A stretch of DNA of 64,000 bases from Glebionis coronaria (Eukaryota > Streptophyta > Magnoliopsida > Asterales > Asteraceae): the NCBI GenBank assembly GCA_025667525.1, contig JANFOE010000581.1:248001-312000 (forward strand). Direction: 5' to 3'. A program made the position numbers and the translations under genes. Each line of letters starts with the position of its first letter. The stretch's first letter is position 1. Of the stretch, positions 34,067-47,000 are shown in pieces. The notes below the pieces were generated by a model. It saw only the letters and a program-made list of their open reading frames with translations, ran no database searches and was not told the DNA's origin.

Positions 34067-36952
34067 TGTGAGACCCCCAAAATCTGACATGGAACAACTA
34101 GGCAACGAGGGGGTAACACGTCATAGTACAAGAAATAATGAATTATAGTTCATACAAAGCTGACGAAATAAAAACATGTACATTACATCAAAAAGGTCAG
34201 AGTTTTTAAACATAGGTCCCAGAGTTTTAGAAGCGGAAAATTATATTATTTCGTCTCAATTTATAACATAAAGTTGCCCAAAAGATAGAATAAACTCCTG
34301 ACAGTTTTTACTAAAAACAGTCTTTTTAAAGCATCACAGAAATCTCCAAGCTGCGATAATCTCCTGCGGGCTCCCATCCAAGCAAAGCTAAGTAATAATA
34401 CCTGAGATTAAACATGTAAAATCGTCAACATAAAGTTGATTGATATTCATAGGGTTAGCAGTAAACGTGTGAAACATAATAGAATTTGTAAAACACGTAA
34501 TGGGGGGATGACTATGTACGTCCATAGTCACGATGCATATTATTGCTGTTTAATCTCATGAACCGAAGCTTAACTCAAATGTAAGTTCCTCTAGGGAGTA
34601 TTCAGCCTAAATACTCAAGTATAAACGAATATTAGTGCGTCAAAGTAATCGGGACGGGGATTGTCAATCCCGATGGATCCACCCACAACATTCGCGCTTA
34701 GCGCAAAGCATACGGGACAATTAATGGTTCATGATAGGAGAGGAATCTCAAGGCTAACGTCTAAAAGCAATAATACCATTGAAATCATCTGTAAAGCATA
34801 CACGTTCAGAATAACATACGAGTTCTGGATAGCAATACAATTTTTAATTTGGTTGTGTTCCACCATGTAAAATCTCACTCCGTGTTTAGAAATCATGTAC
34901 AAGTAAAAGGGGGCTATGAACTCACCTTAGCCACGAGGTAATGCAATCACGTACTTAGCAACTGAGTAGAAATGGTAGCGGTAGACGATCACCGACGACA
35001 TGGATGCCCGGGGAAACACGAAAACCGCAACCTATCAAAACAAGGCGCGCGTTAAGACTCGAATTTGAATATCGATATGTACCAAATATAATATGACTCA
35101 AATGTTTTCAAAGTATACACGTTTCGAAACCATTGACACGAATCAAATGAATACATTTATCCAACGTTACACGTCAAAACACTTGAACACTTGAAAATGA
35201 CTCGTTATACGACGCCAAGTCAACACAAGTCAAACTATCCTTTAACCTTATTTGGACCAGTAGCTAAGTCATTTATATAATGACTAAGCACTTGAGTAAG
35301 TCACCATGTCCGATGGTGAATACTCAAACTCACGCAACACAAACATTGAACTAAGTGTCCAAAATAAAATCAGCAAGTACACCCCCGAATGTACACACCG
35401 ATCTACCTTATCTAGACTTGTCCGTTTTAGACGAAAATTGATGTCAAGGTCACTTATAACCTGTATAAGACCTCACCAAAATTTGAGCCAATGTGCACAC
35501 TTTAAAATCCATCAGCTCGACACTTTACTCGACTCCAAATTTTAGGACAGATTTGTGCACTTGTTTTGTAAAACCGTTTGGACCACTTTAAAAGTACAGA
35601 CTCGACAATCCGACTTTTGAAACCACTACTAGACTCTTCAAAATCAGTTTGTAAACTTTGAAAACCAGTAGATACATTTATCTAACTAAGCCTAAAGTCC
35701 CCGAGAGTCGACCCAAAATCAGCCACAATTTCGGATTGTGCCGACTTGCGTCTCCCGGTACACGAAAACTAAAACTAGCATAACTTTTGACTCGTAATGA
35801 CTTAGAAGCTCTATCTTATACCAAAACGACCGTCTCGAAAAACTCTACAACAATTTCAAATAATCTCAGTCTTTCACAGACCTTAAACCCACAGAACATT
35901 TTGTTTAAAGCTGTTGTCCCAAATTAGCCTTTTAGAAAACATGACAAATCCATTTTTCAAGCAAAACCACTCATTCCCATACCTCTAGGATCACTATACT
36001 ATCATTCCTATCAACCAAACACTCCTAAAAACACTTGCATGTAAAATCTAACAAAAATCAAAGATTAAATACAAGACTTTTTATGATCAAAACAACATAA
36101 TCTTACCCAAAATGACACATGCATGATGATCAAAACCAATACCCACCATAAAATCATAAGAACTAAAAATCTTGATGCATGTGTGAAATTTTTGTATAGA
36201 TAGAAGCATAAGATGATTTTAGAGATGGGATATTGATTAGATTTTGTTAAAAATCAAATTTGAGGGGTGTTTTTGGCTTGGAAGCTCACGGCAAGAAAGA
36301 GGAGAGGGAGAAGGAGGATTTGTTTCATGTGTGTATGTTTTTATATGCTAAAATGAAGTTGGTTGAAGAAAAATTTGTTTATATAGTAAGGTTAGGGTAA
36401 AGTTTACTATTATTGAATAGTTTTGGGCCAAAATGAAATTAAATAGTTTAAAAGGGTAGAAAATGGTTATTGGTAAATATTGAAAATATTTACGGGGTTC
36501 GGGTTTCGTAAAAATACTTTTCAAAAGTTACAATGCATCATAAAAATGATTATATGATTTCCCGACACGACTTAATACGTAATTAAAACGAAATCGTCGA
36601 AAATATTAATTATCGAAACAATCGATTAGATAAACGTAATATTTTGGGCATCCGTCGGTATCACGATCACTAGGAATTCTCGTTGTACATTAATTTTGAA
36701 TAAACTCGTTGTAAAACGCACGCGGATGATTTTAAATCAAAAACTTTGATTTAAATTAAATATGGAAAAATAAAATAAAAATTTTATAATTTCATTCAAA
36801 GTATTTATCGATGATCAGAAAAATACTTAAAAAGTATAATTTAAAAAAATCTCAGGATTTACATATAAAATACAAGAAGACGAAATACTTTGAGAATTCA
36901 GAAACACGAATAAAAAGAATAAAATAATACTGGGAAAGTACGGGTTCTCACA
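34067..36952 (-). repeat. Inverted LTR3 of the composite element
   Basis: About 2886 bp, reading 5'-3' on the minus strand from 36952 to 34067. The outer end is the U3 terminus, directly abutting TATTT. Several small differences from LTR2 (for example the retained ATTATAAAA) are shared with LTR1. Confidence 0.88.
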
Positions 36953-36957
36953 TATTT

Positions 36958-38370
36958 TGTCCAAATTTTTTATTTACGTTTACGTTTTAGCTTACAAATC
37001 AAAGTAATAAAGAATAAAAATAGGGCATGAGGTGGGAGTAACATATTGAGTTTCTCACCATCAGTAAGGTTGAAATTTGAGTAATGTGAGTGAAAAAAGA
37101 AAGATGGAATGACGCTAAGATGAATGCGTGTTTCTCACTTAGACTCCCTTTAGCCTAAGCAGTTATAAGTCTAGTGCACTCATAAAATTTATTTTAATTT
37201 TTTAGCTTAAATAAATTTATGTATTTTATAAAATATAAATTGGGTATTTGTTTAATAAGTTATTGAAAATATAAAAAATTATAAATTATACTAAACCCAA
37301 TTTACTTATTTAAAATAACCACTAAACTTTTACTAATTATTTATTTTCTTATAAGTTTTTGCGTATCACAAATTTGACACTTATACTCTTATATCTTTTT
37401 TGTCCATAAAAAATTTTCACCATTTTTTAAAGATAATAAGACAAATAAATAAAAAAACTTTCCAAATAAACTTTGTTTAGGTTTCTATTTAAAATATTTT
37501 AAAAAATAGTTTTTTATTAAAAAAATATTTTTTTTAAAATACAAAAGTGCCAACTTTCGTTTTATTACACTATATAAAAGATTAAAGCACATTGTGATCT
37601 TACTTGCAACTTATAGCTAGCGTCACATTAGTTTTTTCACTCAACTTATAACTAAGAGGGTGTTTGGCATTGCATTTGAACGCATATTATATGCCTATTG
37701 TGATATGATATGTAAAACGTGAATAATCAAATTTGAGTGTTTAGCAAAAAAATATTATAATTGATTATATGTGTTATCATCCACTTAAAATAGAGTTTAA
37801 AAAAAGTAAGTGAGGACCTACTGCCAACAAAATGCAGTTTGCATTTTTTTGAGAAATTACAAAAAAGTCATCACCTATTAATTTAATGAATACAAACTAT
37901 GTCTATTTTAATCATTTTACCCATAAACTAAAAAATAATCAGATTTACAAAACACTTTAGAAATTAATTATCGAATTATTGGAATTTTAAACAGTATAAT
38001 CAAATCCAAGCACTATATTTCATAACCTTGTTTTATTGATTGTTTGATTATCCATTATTAAAACACATAATCTATTTTCAAAATCACCCAACAATAAAGA
38101 TGACCGAGAATTACACATGATCGGGAGATCGAATCAGACCATATAGATTAGATCATACGATTCATATTTTGGTTTGGTTCTTAGCCCGTCCTTTTTTTAC
38201 ATTTAGTATTTTGATTCGATCCAATCTTGTTAGGTCTTGAGAAAAACTGACCATTATACTTAAATGACCTATATAAGACCGACATAAATCATGATCCGGG
38301 TCTGAATCTCGTATTTTGTGCAAATCGATGGCCGATCCAATTTTCGGACCATGATCATTCTTAAGCAAAC
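36958..38370. other. Intergenic AT-rich stretch with a MITE fragment
   Basis: No gene seen. From about 37650 (GGGTGTTTGGCATTGCATTT) to about 38090 there is a degenerate element of the same type as those at 15023 and 50973, with AATAATC/GATTATT subterminal motifs. Confidence 0.45.
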
Positions 38371-38378
38371 ACTAGCAG

Positions 38379-39880
38379 GGTACCCGCGTGTTGTGGCGAC
38401 GGGTGCCTTGTAACATAGTTTTTGGCAAATTTTTATGTTTTTCTTACAACGGCATCACGAAAAACGATATTATGAGGTTTGGGTATCTTTATATAACTGT
38501 CTAGTTGAATTGATAGCGACTCCGGTTGCCGGTTGAGCCCGTTTTCCCGGTTCGATTTCCATAACTATATACACTACATTTTAGGTAAACATAATATGCA
38601 CGTTTTTTATTTATTTTAAAATATGCTTTTAATTGTTGTACAACTTAAATATATACTTGTATTTTAAAGTAATTGTTGTTTTAATTATATATTAAGTTGT
38701 AATAAATATATTTATTTTTAAATATGTATTAATTATTATGTAATAATTAGTATTAATATGAGTATAAATTATTTGTACAATGTGTTATTTTAATTATAAA
38801 ATGGGATGATAGAGTAATTTAGTTGTAGAATTTAATGTAAATATGTTATAATTAAATGTTTGAAATTGCTACTTTATTATGTTAATTTCTTTTGCTTGTA
38901 ATATATGTTATATTTATTGTAAAAATGGGTGATGAAGTATTTTAAATATAGTATTTAATTCCCTTTGTTACAATTTATGTTTCAAGTTTTTATTTTAGTT
39001 AGGTAAGCTTATTTTGCTTGTACCATGTGTTATTAAAATTGTATGGTAAAAATTCAAGTATTTTATTAATAACCTATCAAAATCTATACTCCTTATAAAA
39101 CAAATTGACATCTCTTTCTTCAATAAATGCAAAATTTTTAAGTAATCCAACAAATAAAGTGTAATGTACAACTTATTAATGCAAATAACAAATTAAGAAT
39201 TGAGTAACACAACCTATTAATGCTTCTGTACAACCACAACAAACATAAGAACTTTTATAACACATTACATTTAAAATTATTATTAAAATGTAATTAATAT
39301 TATAATAAAACATTCTATTACCACAATTTACATATAAAACAACATATTGTACAAATGTCACTATATCTTATTTTTTCAAAATCAATTAATAACAATTAAT
39401 AAATAATTAATATAACCCATTACTCAAATATACAATTCTATATTCAATTTACATAACAATTTAAAACATATATATTTATAATTTTCAATATCAAGCTAGA
39501 TTAACTGGTTCAATTGAGAAACAGAGCAACCATCGATTCGGCTAGACAATTAGGTAAAGCTACATAAACCTTAAATTTCGCTTTTTGAGATGTTGTTGTT
39601 AAAAAACTTAGAGCATCTCCAATGCAATGAACCTTCTATGACTTTTTGCATTTAATGCTTTAAATATATATCACATTTTATAGCTAAAGGTTTGAGGAAA
39701 AACTTTGTGTTTACAAAGTCTTTTTAAAAAGCTATTGGTTCAATGGCAAAAAGTAGTTGATAATAACTTTGTGAAATAGTGAAAAACTATTACTATTAGT
39801 ATGCATTGGAGATGCTCTTAAAGTTAAAATATTGTTTATCGAAATTATTTACAGAGTACCCGCAGCCGCATCGCACTTGT
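38379..39880. mobile_element. Putative element bounded by inverted GGGTACCCGCG-type repeats
   Basis: The left end (CAGGGTACCCGCGTGTTGTG, then GGGTGCCTTGTAA) and the right end (inverted: GCGATGCGGCTGCGGGTACT, then CTGTAA) are related over about 26 bp. The interior is AT-rich and non-coding and contains a nested Harbinger-type MITE. No target duplication was identified. It may instead be two independent fragments. Confidence 0.4.
39611..39817. mobile_element. Tourist/Harbinger-type MITE with TTA target duplication
   Basis: Terminal inverted repeats GAGCATCTCCAATGCA and TGCATTGGAGATGCTC, flanked by TTA on both sides (39608-39610 and 39818-39820). The length is 207 bp and it is non-coding. Confidence 0.85.
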
Positions 39881-40403
39881 AAAGCGAGGGAGTTAGATGT
39901 AACGAACCAAACCTAAAAGTTAAAAAAAAAGAAAAAAAAAAGTGAGTTTACAAACAAAGCCATAATCCAAACAGCATAAGCCGGGCTATAAGCCGAAACA
40001 AACACCCGCAAAAAGAAGTCGGAAGTTAATAACCTTTTGAATTAGAAGACGATAACAAATCTCGTATGTCATTCTTTTTGTTTTTTATATATCAAAACTT
40101 TTAATAATCTCTTCTCTTTTAAATAATCATATTTGATTCGTGATTTATTATTAACCTGCATACCAACTGTTTGATATAATGCTGTTTCATGATTTTACTA
40201 TAGCTTATTTATTACTATGTGGTTTTATTAGCTTATTTACAAAAATATTCTAATTGGATAGCTTATTATGTAAGGGGTGTTTGCGTTAGCTTATTTGTCA
40301 ACTTATTATCATAACCTATTCTAAACACATACCAAGAGTTTACGAGCTTATTATCACCTTATGCTGTTGGATTATTTTGATGGTATGTTCAAATTTTGTT
40401 CCC

Positions 40404-40622
40404 TTATTTGTTTCCGCTTATATAGCCGGGTTATGGTGTATTTGGTTTTCGCCTTATGTTTCATTAGCTCACTTTTTTTAGCTTATGTAAGCTTATTGTG
40501 ATATAAATAGCTTATATGAGCCCATACGTCTCAAAATAAGCTGAAGTCAGGGCTTATGAAATATAAGCCAAATCAAAATATCAAAAAAGCTAATAACACG
40601 TATAAGCTTAAAAAACCCCCAT
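40404..40622. mobile_element. Foldback MITE upstream of the URP gene
   Basis: It starts with CGCTTATATAGCCGGGTTAT-like sequence and ends with TATAAGC and ACCCCC motifs. A fragment of the same family lies at about 39935-40010. Between them (40272-40400) is another partial copy starting GGGGTGTTTGCGTTAGC. Confidence 0.55.
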
Positions 40623-41056
40623 AATATATGACATCTTAGATAGTGTACACAAATATGAATCAAAGTAATGAATTCATATCTTTTTTTTTTTAATTTGCGG
40701 TTAACAAGTCATATACTTGGTTGTGTTAAATGATGTAATATTGTAATTAATATGATTCTTGTTTCCCTGAATGATCCATTCAAAATCTTTATCCATCATA
40801 GAATCGTTTTCTATCTTTCGATTTACTTCATCAGGAATTCAGCATAAAAAGCTGTTTAGTGAAAAACAAAAAAAATTGTGTATTGCTCATTTAGTAAATT
40901 ATTTGGCCATATTCATATCGTCATCCATATACGCACATAATATGAAAAAATAAAAATAAACATGTCACTAGAGCAGCTTTGACCTCTTGTCTTGACTCCT
41001 AACTCATTTTTCTGTGCTAACCCTATTCAGCGTCCACGAGCCAAAACCCTCGGAAA
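40623..41056 (+). promoter_or_regulatory. Presumed promoter and 5' UTR of the URP gene
   Basis: An AT-rich segment ends in a pyrimidine-richer leader (about 40970-41056). No convincing TATA box is seen. The extent is inferred only from the position between the MITE and the start codon. Confidence 0.4.
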
Positions 41057-44000
41057 ATGATGGAAACTGTTACCACCAGCCCAACTGATGATCAAAAACC
41101 GGGCACACCGGAGAACATGGAGGATGGGCTGGAGCCATCGGCTGCGGAACAACCAAAAGCCGTTAGCCGAAAGGAGAAGCGAAAGGCATTGAAGAAAGAT
41201 AAAAGGAAGCAGGTAAGGAAGGAGTTAGCTGAAAAAGCACGAGCAGATGAGGAAGCTCGGCTTAATGATCCGGAAGAGCAGCGAAAGATTCAACTGGAGG
41301 AGGAGAGGGAAAGAGAGAGGCTAGAGAGAGAAAGAAAGGAGTTTGAGGAGAGAGAGAGGATCTTTCTAGAAGAACTCGAAAGGAAGAGGAAGGAAGAAGA
41401 GGAAGAACAAGAGCAGTTGAATGCTGTTAAAGCAGAATTGAAGTCAAAACAGGTACAATTGTTACATTTTCTGCATTTCGAAGTCTAAATAAGCTAAATT
41501 TGATTATTTAAATTGAAATTGAGATTGCTAGTTTATGTGCAAGTGTGATAGTCAGGCTCAGATAGTTAGCATGTATATAATTGAGCTCAAGTTACAGTGT
41601 CATAAGTGCCAGAATCTGCGCAAGTTTATGAGGATATTTTGGCACAATCATGTGGCTGCATGTCGACTTAGATTTGCGTGCTAATGTGAAACTACAGTGA
41701 AATGCATTACTACTAGGAGGTAGGTAGGTAGTACTATGTAGACAGTCGTACCCCTACCCGAGGGTAAGGAGACTTCCAGGTACTAGGCTGTCTAATAAGT
41801 TTTTCTTTTTTAATTCTCTGAGGTTAGAATTCACATCGAAAACTGGTTTTGTTATCTGAATAACATTAACTAGGATGGAATGCGATAGCAGTTAGTTAGC
41901 AAAAGGCACTTTCTTATAATCACCATCATCTTATTTAAGTTTGGATATCGTACAGACTACAGACTCTATACGGTCATTACGTGTGATTTGGACTATGCTA
42001 CTTTAGAAAGTTTGAGATACTTCCAAGTCTTTGTTTTAAACTCATAATCCAAGCTCAATTTGACTTCAGAACAGCAACTATACCCAATCCCGTCTGAGCA
42101 GGGTTATGGGCTATTTAACCTGCTGCACATTGAGCAAACATATGCGTATACGTATAGCAAGCGTGGGTTTTTTGTTTTCACAAACGTTTCTGAAGCATCA
42201 GAGTTATTGTAGATGCATTATACAAATGGGCATATGCACTTGACCTGCATAAGTATGTTGGTTACGATGTCTGTTTGTTGTTTTAGACCAACACAAGATT
42301 GGTATTTTGTGTCTGGTGGAAGAATGTTTTGCTTACAGCTAGTGGAGTTCCACTAATCCCTCTAGAGACCTGCAGTTCTATCTGCCAAAAATGTCTACAT
42401 CCCACATCGTAATATTTGAGACATTGTTCTGTTTTTCAGCTACTTATACTATTGGAAAACAGGCTCAGATATTGAATCTTCATGTGGTTTCAGATATCAT
42501 ACATAGTCTTGCTACAAAACTGTTTGCATTGCATTGACCATTTGACGCATAACACAGTATTGCAGTGTTCACATGCATATGCCAGCAACGTTGCTTTTCA
42601 TAGTGAATAACATGTGTATTTCCTATAATATATTACAGGAAGGAGCGGAAGAAGATATAAATGACGATGATGAATGGGAATATGTAGAGGAGGGCCCTCC
42701 TGAAATCATTTGGCAAGGAAATGAGATAATACTCAAGAAGAACAAAGTCAGGGTGAAAAAGAAAGATACCAGTCAAGATATCGGAAAGGAGGTACACAAG
42801 TTGATCTTGCGTTGCTACAGAGAGTGAATAATCTTTTATGTCTATGTTGCAACCAGAATTGCAACTTAAGTCTCTCTCTTTCCATTTTTCAGGATACTAA
42901 CCGACCTACATCAAATCCGCTTCCTCCTCAATCTGAAGCATACGCTTCTTTCAAAAATGCACCCATTACTTCAACAGAGTTAGTGGACACTGTTGCACAG
43001 CAGGTCCCAAACTTTGGAACAGAACAGGTTGGTCTCTGGTAGACGCTTTTTGTTACTATCCTGTATAGTATTATGTACTTAACCTGTTATGCATTGGCCT
43101 ATGTTTCTTAATTTTGCAGGATAAAGCTCATTGTCCGTTTCACATAAAAACTGGAACATGCAGATTTGGTTTGCGTTGCAATAGAGTTCATTACTACCCT
43201 GATAAATCTAGCACGTTGCTTATCAAGAACATGTACAATGGACCTGGCCTTGCTTGGGAACAAGATGAAGGACTTGAGGTCTGTTGTCGGGTTCCGGCTG
43301 TGATTCTAGTATCCTAATGATAATTTCGATGAACATCATATTAGCTTATTTAAATTAGATTTTTTTACAAGTGACCAGTAAAATTTACTCGCTACAATCG
43401 TTATAAAGTGTCATACAAAAGTGTTTATTCATCTGCAAAAAATACAGACAGAAAAGCTAAAAAATTCTTGAATGAGTATTAATAAACAGCAAGTAAATGT
43501 TAAATGATGTAGTTTTTTTATTGAAGTCGACCTTTTGCTCTATCTGACTCCGACCCCTCTCTCTATATGTGCCTATATAAGCTGTGTCAGCTATTTGTGC
43601 AATTCAGATGTAACTTCGATTATCTAGTAGAAAACGTAATTGCTGTTTGCTCTTGTTATTCTTAACTCTTTGAAATCAGAAATTTTCCCGAGATCCACAG
43701 TGGAGGTTCATGGTTTTGGCTTGTTGAGGATTGGGGATGAAAGTCATTACCAATTTGTATCCTACACTGTAAATTAACTCAGTATTTATTATGTTCTTAT
43801 GGTAATATGTTGACCGCATCAACATTAAGATACAAGTAGTTACTTATAAATTTATATGGGTATTGATTTTCTGCGAATCTGTATACACTATACACTGCCC
43901 CTTTGATTACTAGTCGGCAGTCGCAGAAGAGGGGAGTCTGAGACCAGTGGCAGAGACACAAAAGGGGAAGAGGGAGGGGGGGGGGGGGGGGGGGGGGGGG

Positions 44001-47000
44001 GCACGTGCTCTTCTAGCAAAAAAACTAGTACTGCTAATTTTTTTTTTTTAAATATCCGGTTATTTTTGTAATTTGGCCCCTAATGGACCAATTTGTAGTG
44101 TAGTTTCTAAATATTATCAATGTTTGCCCCCTCGACCATGACTTCCTGGTGACCCTGGTTTTGGGGGTAAATCATTCTAGTATTTCTTCACACATGCCCA
44201 TTTGATTTTTTAGTGACTAAATAGAGTTGATTTTAGAAATCTTCTAGTTGTCTAGCTCCTTATTCTTTGCGTGCCATACTTATCATGCGTGCCATACTTA
44301 TCATGCAGTGGGATACCTTTTGGTAAGATTTGGTACCTGACATGCTTAAGTTGCTAGGGGCATTGACATTGACATTTACACGAGTAGTTATAACAAGATT
44401 GTGCCACCTCATCTGTATATGGAATCACTTGAATATAAAAAAGAAATCAGACTATAGGGTAGGATTGGCTATTAGACAGTCATGGTATCTAGTTTGAGTT
44501 GTGAATCAAGTTTTTATAAATAACGACTCACAAGTTTTCCCATAATACTCATTAAGACATAATTATGGCCACAAGGGCTTCTTAGTGTTAGTCCTACTCC
44601 TTACAGTTTTTTGGTTAAAAGTGTTACCACAAGGGTCTTTATAGTTATGCACACCATAGCTTTTTTGAGGACTCAAATTGTTCACTCTGCAATTCCTAAC
44701 ATAGTAATGCTATTTTATTTCCTGTGAATATTTTTGTTTATACCAGATAATAAGCTGCTTGCTTTCTGCTAATCACATATAAATTTTATTCAACATGATG
44801 GCACTGACATATTAGAAACACAACTTATGACTAATAATATTCAGTACGATTGGAGCTGATTGGTATCTGACATATTATGTGTACTGTGAAAAGACCTACC
44901 AGTTGTAGGTAATGGTATGTATCTTAGTGCATACACACACAATTTAGATAGGCAGGTTTAAATATATGGAAGGGCATTATGTAGACACACGTATTTATTA
45001 TATGCAAGTGTCTTTGCAAACGTGCATTAATATGTATCTAAGATATATGTTACCATCTACACACATGACACATATATGTGTGTGTATGCATATATCATGC
45101 ACACTACAGGCTTTTAGAAGTATGTATGTATCTCATACCTAAGCACATGTGTGTTTTAACTTATAATAGCGAACAATTACTTGTTCTACGTCTTTAGCAT
45201 TGTTAACCAATAGCAAACTTTTCTCAGTGTCTTTCTTCCAATCCCATAGGTAATTTAGGTTGGGCAAAAGCTGTCTGAAGCATTCCTGTTAAGGGGTGTT
45301 GCAGAATGCAGATTTAGTCAAATTTCAAACGGGGCTTATTGGTCATAAATTTATTAGATTGGTTTCTAATATGTGTTAAGTTCCTTAACCCAACCATTAC
45401 ATGTTATTAGATTGGTTTTGTGGTAATTTTGTGTGATCCTAATACCATGTGTTAATTCTTCCTTTTTTGTTTCTATAATAAGCCATTGTGTATAATTTGA
45501 CTCCCGATTTTCTGACCTCTACAGTATACAGAAGAGGAGGTGGATCGTAGTTATGAAGAATTCTATGAAGATGTGCATACAGAATTTTTGAAGTTTGGGG
45601 AACTTGTAAATTTCAAGGTATGACTGAGTAACTTATTCAAACTTTCAAAGTAGTTGATTACGTTGAGTATTAGTGTAGCTATACCTATTATTGCTTCCTA
45701 AACAGACATACATTGCTTCCCCCTTACTGAGTATTTGGTCATAGAATAGGCTGGATTAGGCGGGTTAGGTGATGGGTCAACCTAGTAATTTTTTGGTAAG
45801 GGCCAAATTGTGCAAGAATACACTTCTTTTATGCAATAAGAATACACTTTAGCGGGTTTCAGCTTATTCGACATATATAACCTGTTTCCTTCTTAGTTAC
45901 GTTTTTTTTTGTCTTGCTTCATTTAACCCAATCAAATGAGCATGTTCCTAAGTGAATGGGTCAAAATTGTCACTGCTAATGTGGAATGAGTTAAGAAAAT
46001 TTACTTGGTTTTAGTAACTAACTTTAATCATTCCAAGCAACCTCTGTGTCATTCAGAGAAGCTAAATATCAGACTTTTAGTGAAAATAGACAATGATTTG
46101 ACTTTACTTATTGTTGTTTCTTGTAAGTTTTGCCATTATTTATAGAAAAACATATTATGTGTGTTCAGGTGTGCAGAAATGGTTCTTTTCATTTGCGAGG
46201 CAATGTATATGTCGATTACAAGTCACTGGATTCAGCTGTCATGGCTTACAATTCAGTACAAGGTCGTTATTTTGCTGGTAAACAGGTATGATGTGTTTCT
46301 TTTCAGACTGTTATGTGTGGCTCTTAGATTACTCTCATTTTGTGTTTAGCCCTATAAATGTCATCGTTTTTTACGGATGGCATAGACTGTTGCTCAGTTA
46401 TATATATTAACTTAAATCATAATTATTTTTGTGCGAAGAGCATTGTTTTACTTACGCCTTATGTCATTAAAGAAAGTTCAGACTCACGAAATTAAAAAGA
46501 AGTAAATTATAGTTTATCACGTTCAAATCTTATGTCCGTATCACGGCTTTTTAATAAGTCCCCGTCTGTAGGTGGATGATCAAGAATTTAGATCATATTA
46601 CTGTCTTTCTGATAAAAGATATACTGAATGTTCAAAAAGCAGGAAAATCACATCTTCTTTGTTGAACGAAAACATGGTTTTCCTTTTATCTTCTACAGTT
46701 TTAATTTTCTTTTGTGCTTGGTGGAGTCAGAGGTTAATGGGTCGGCATCATTGATGTGATAACGCTGCTTATCGGACTGGTATCTTAATATTTGGTTTGA
46801 ATTGCTATTGCTAGGTTAAATGCGAGTTTGTTTGCCTAACGAGATGGAAGGTCGCCATATGCGGGGAGTACGTGAAATCTAGGCTTAAGGTACAGTCAGC
46901 ATGCTTCACCAGTTTTGCAAATATGTTGATGTTTTTAATTCACTTAGAGATTGTAAAATAGGTGGATTGGGATCTATCGTGAACTGTATTAAATTGGTTT

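Larger units (their letters stand above)
22929..36952. mobile_element. Composite long-LTR retroelement with one inverted LTR, target duplication TATTT
   Basis: Layout: LTR1 (+, 22929-25814), internal region (25815-30266), LTR2 (+, 30267-33143), an 8-bp stub of primer-binding region, an inverted copy of the first ~920 bp of the internal region (33148-34066), and inverted LTR3 (34067-36952). LTR ends are TGTGAGAACCC...GGGGGTCTCACA. TATTT precedes LTR1 (22924-22928) and follows LTR3 (36953-36957). The primer-binding site TGGTATCAGAGC (25818-25829) matches the 3' end of plant initiator tRNA-Met. I see no gag, protease, reverse transcriptase or integrase frame in the internal region, so it is a non-autonomous (LARD-like) element. 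Confidence 0.85.
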
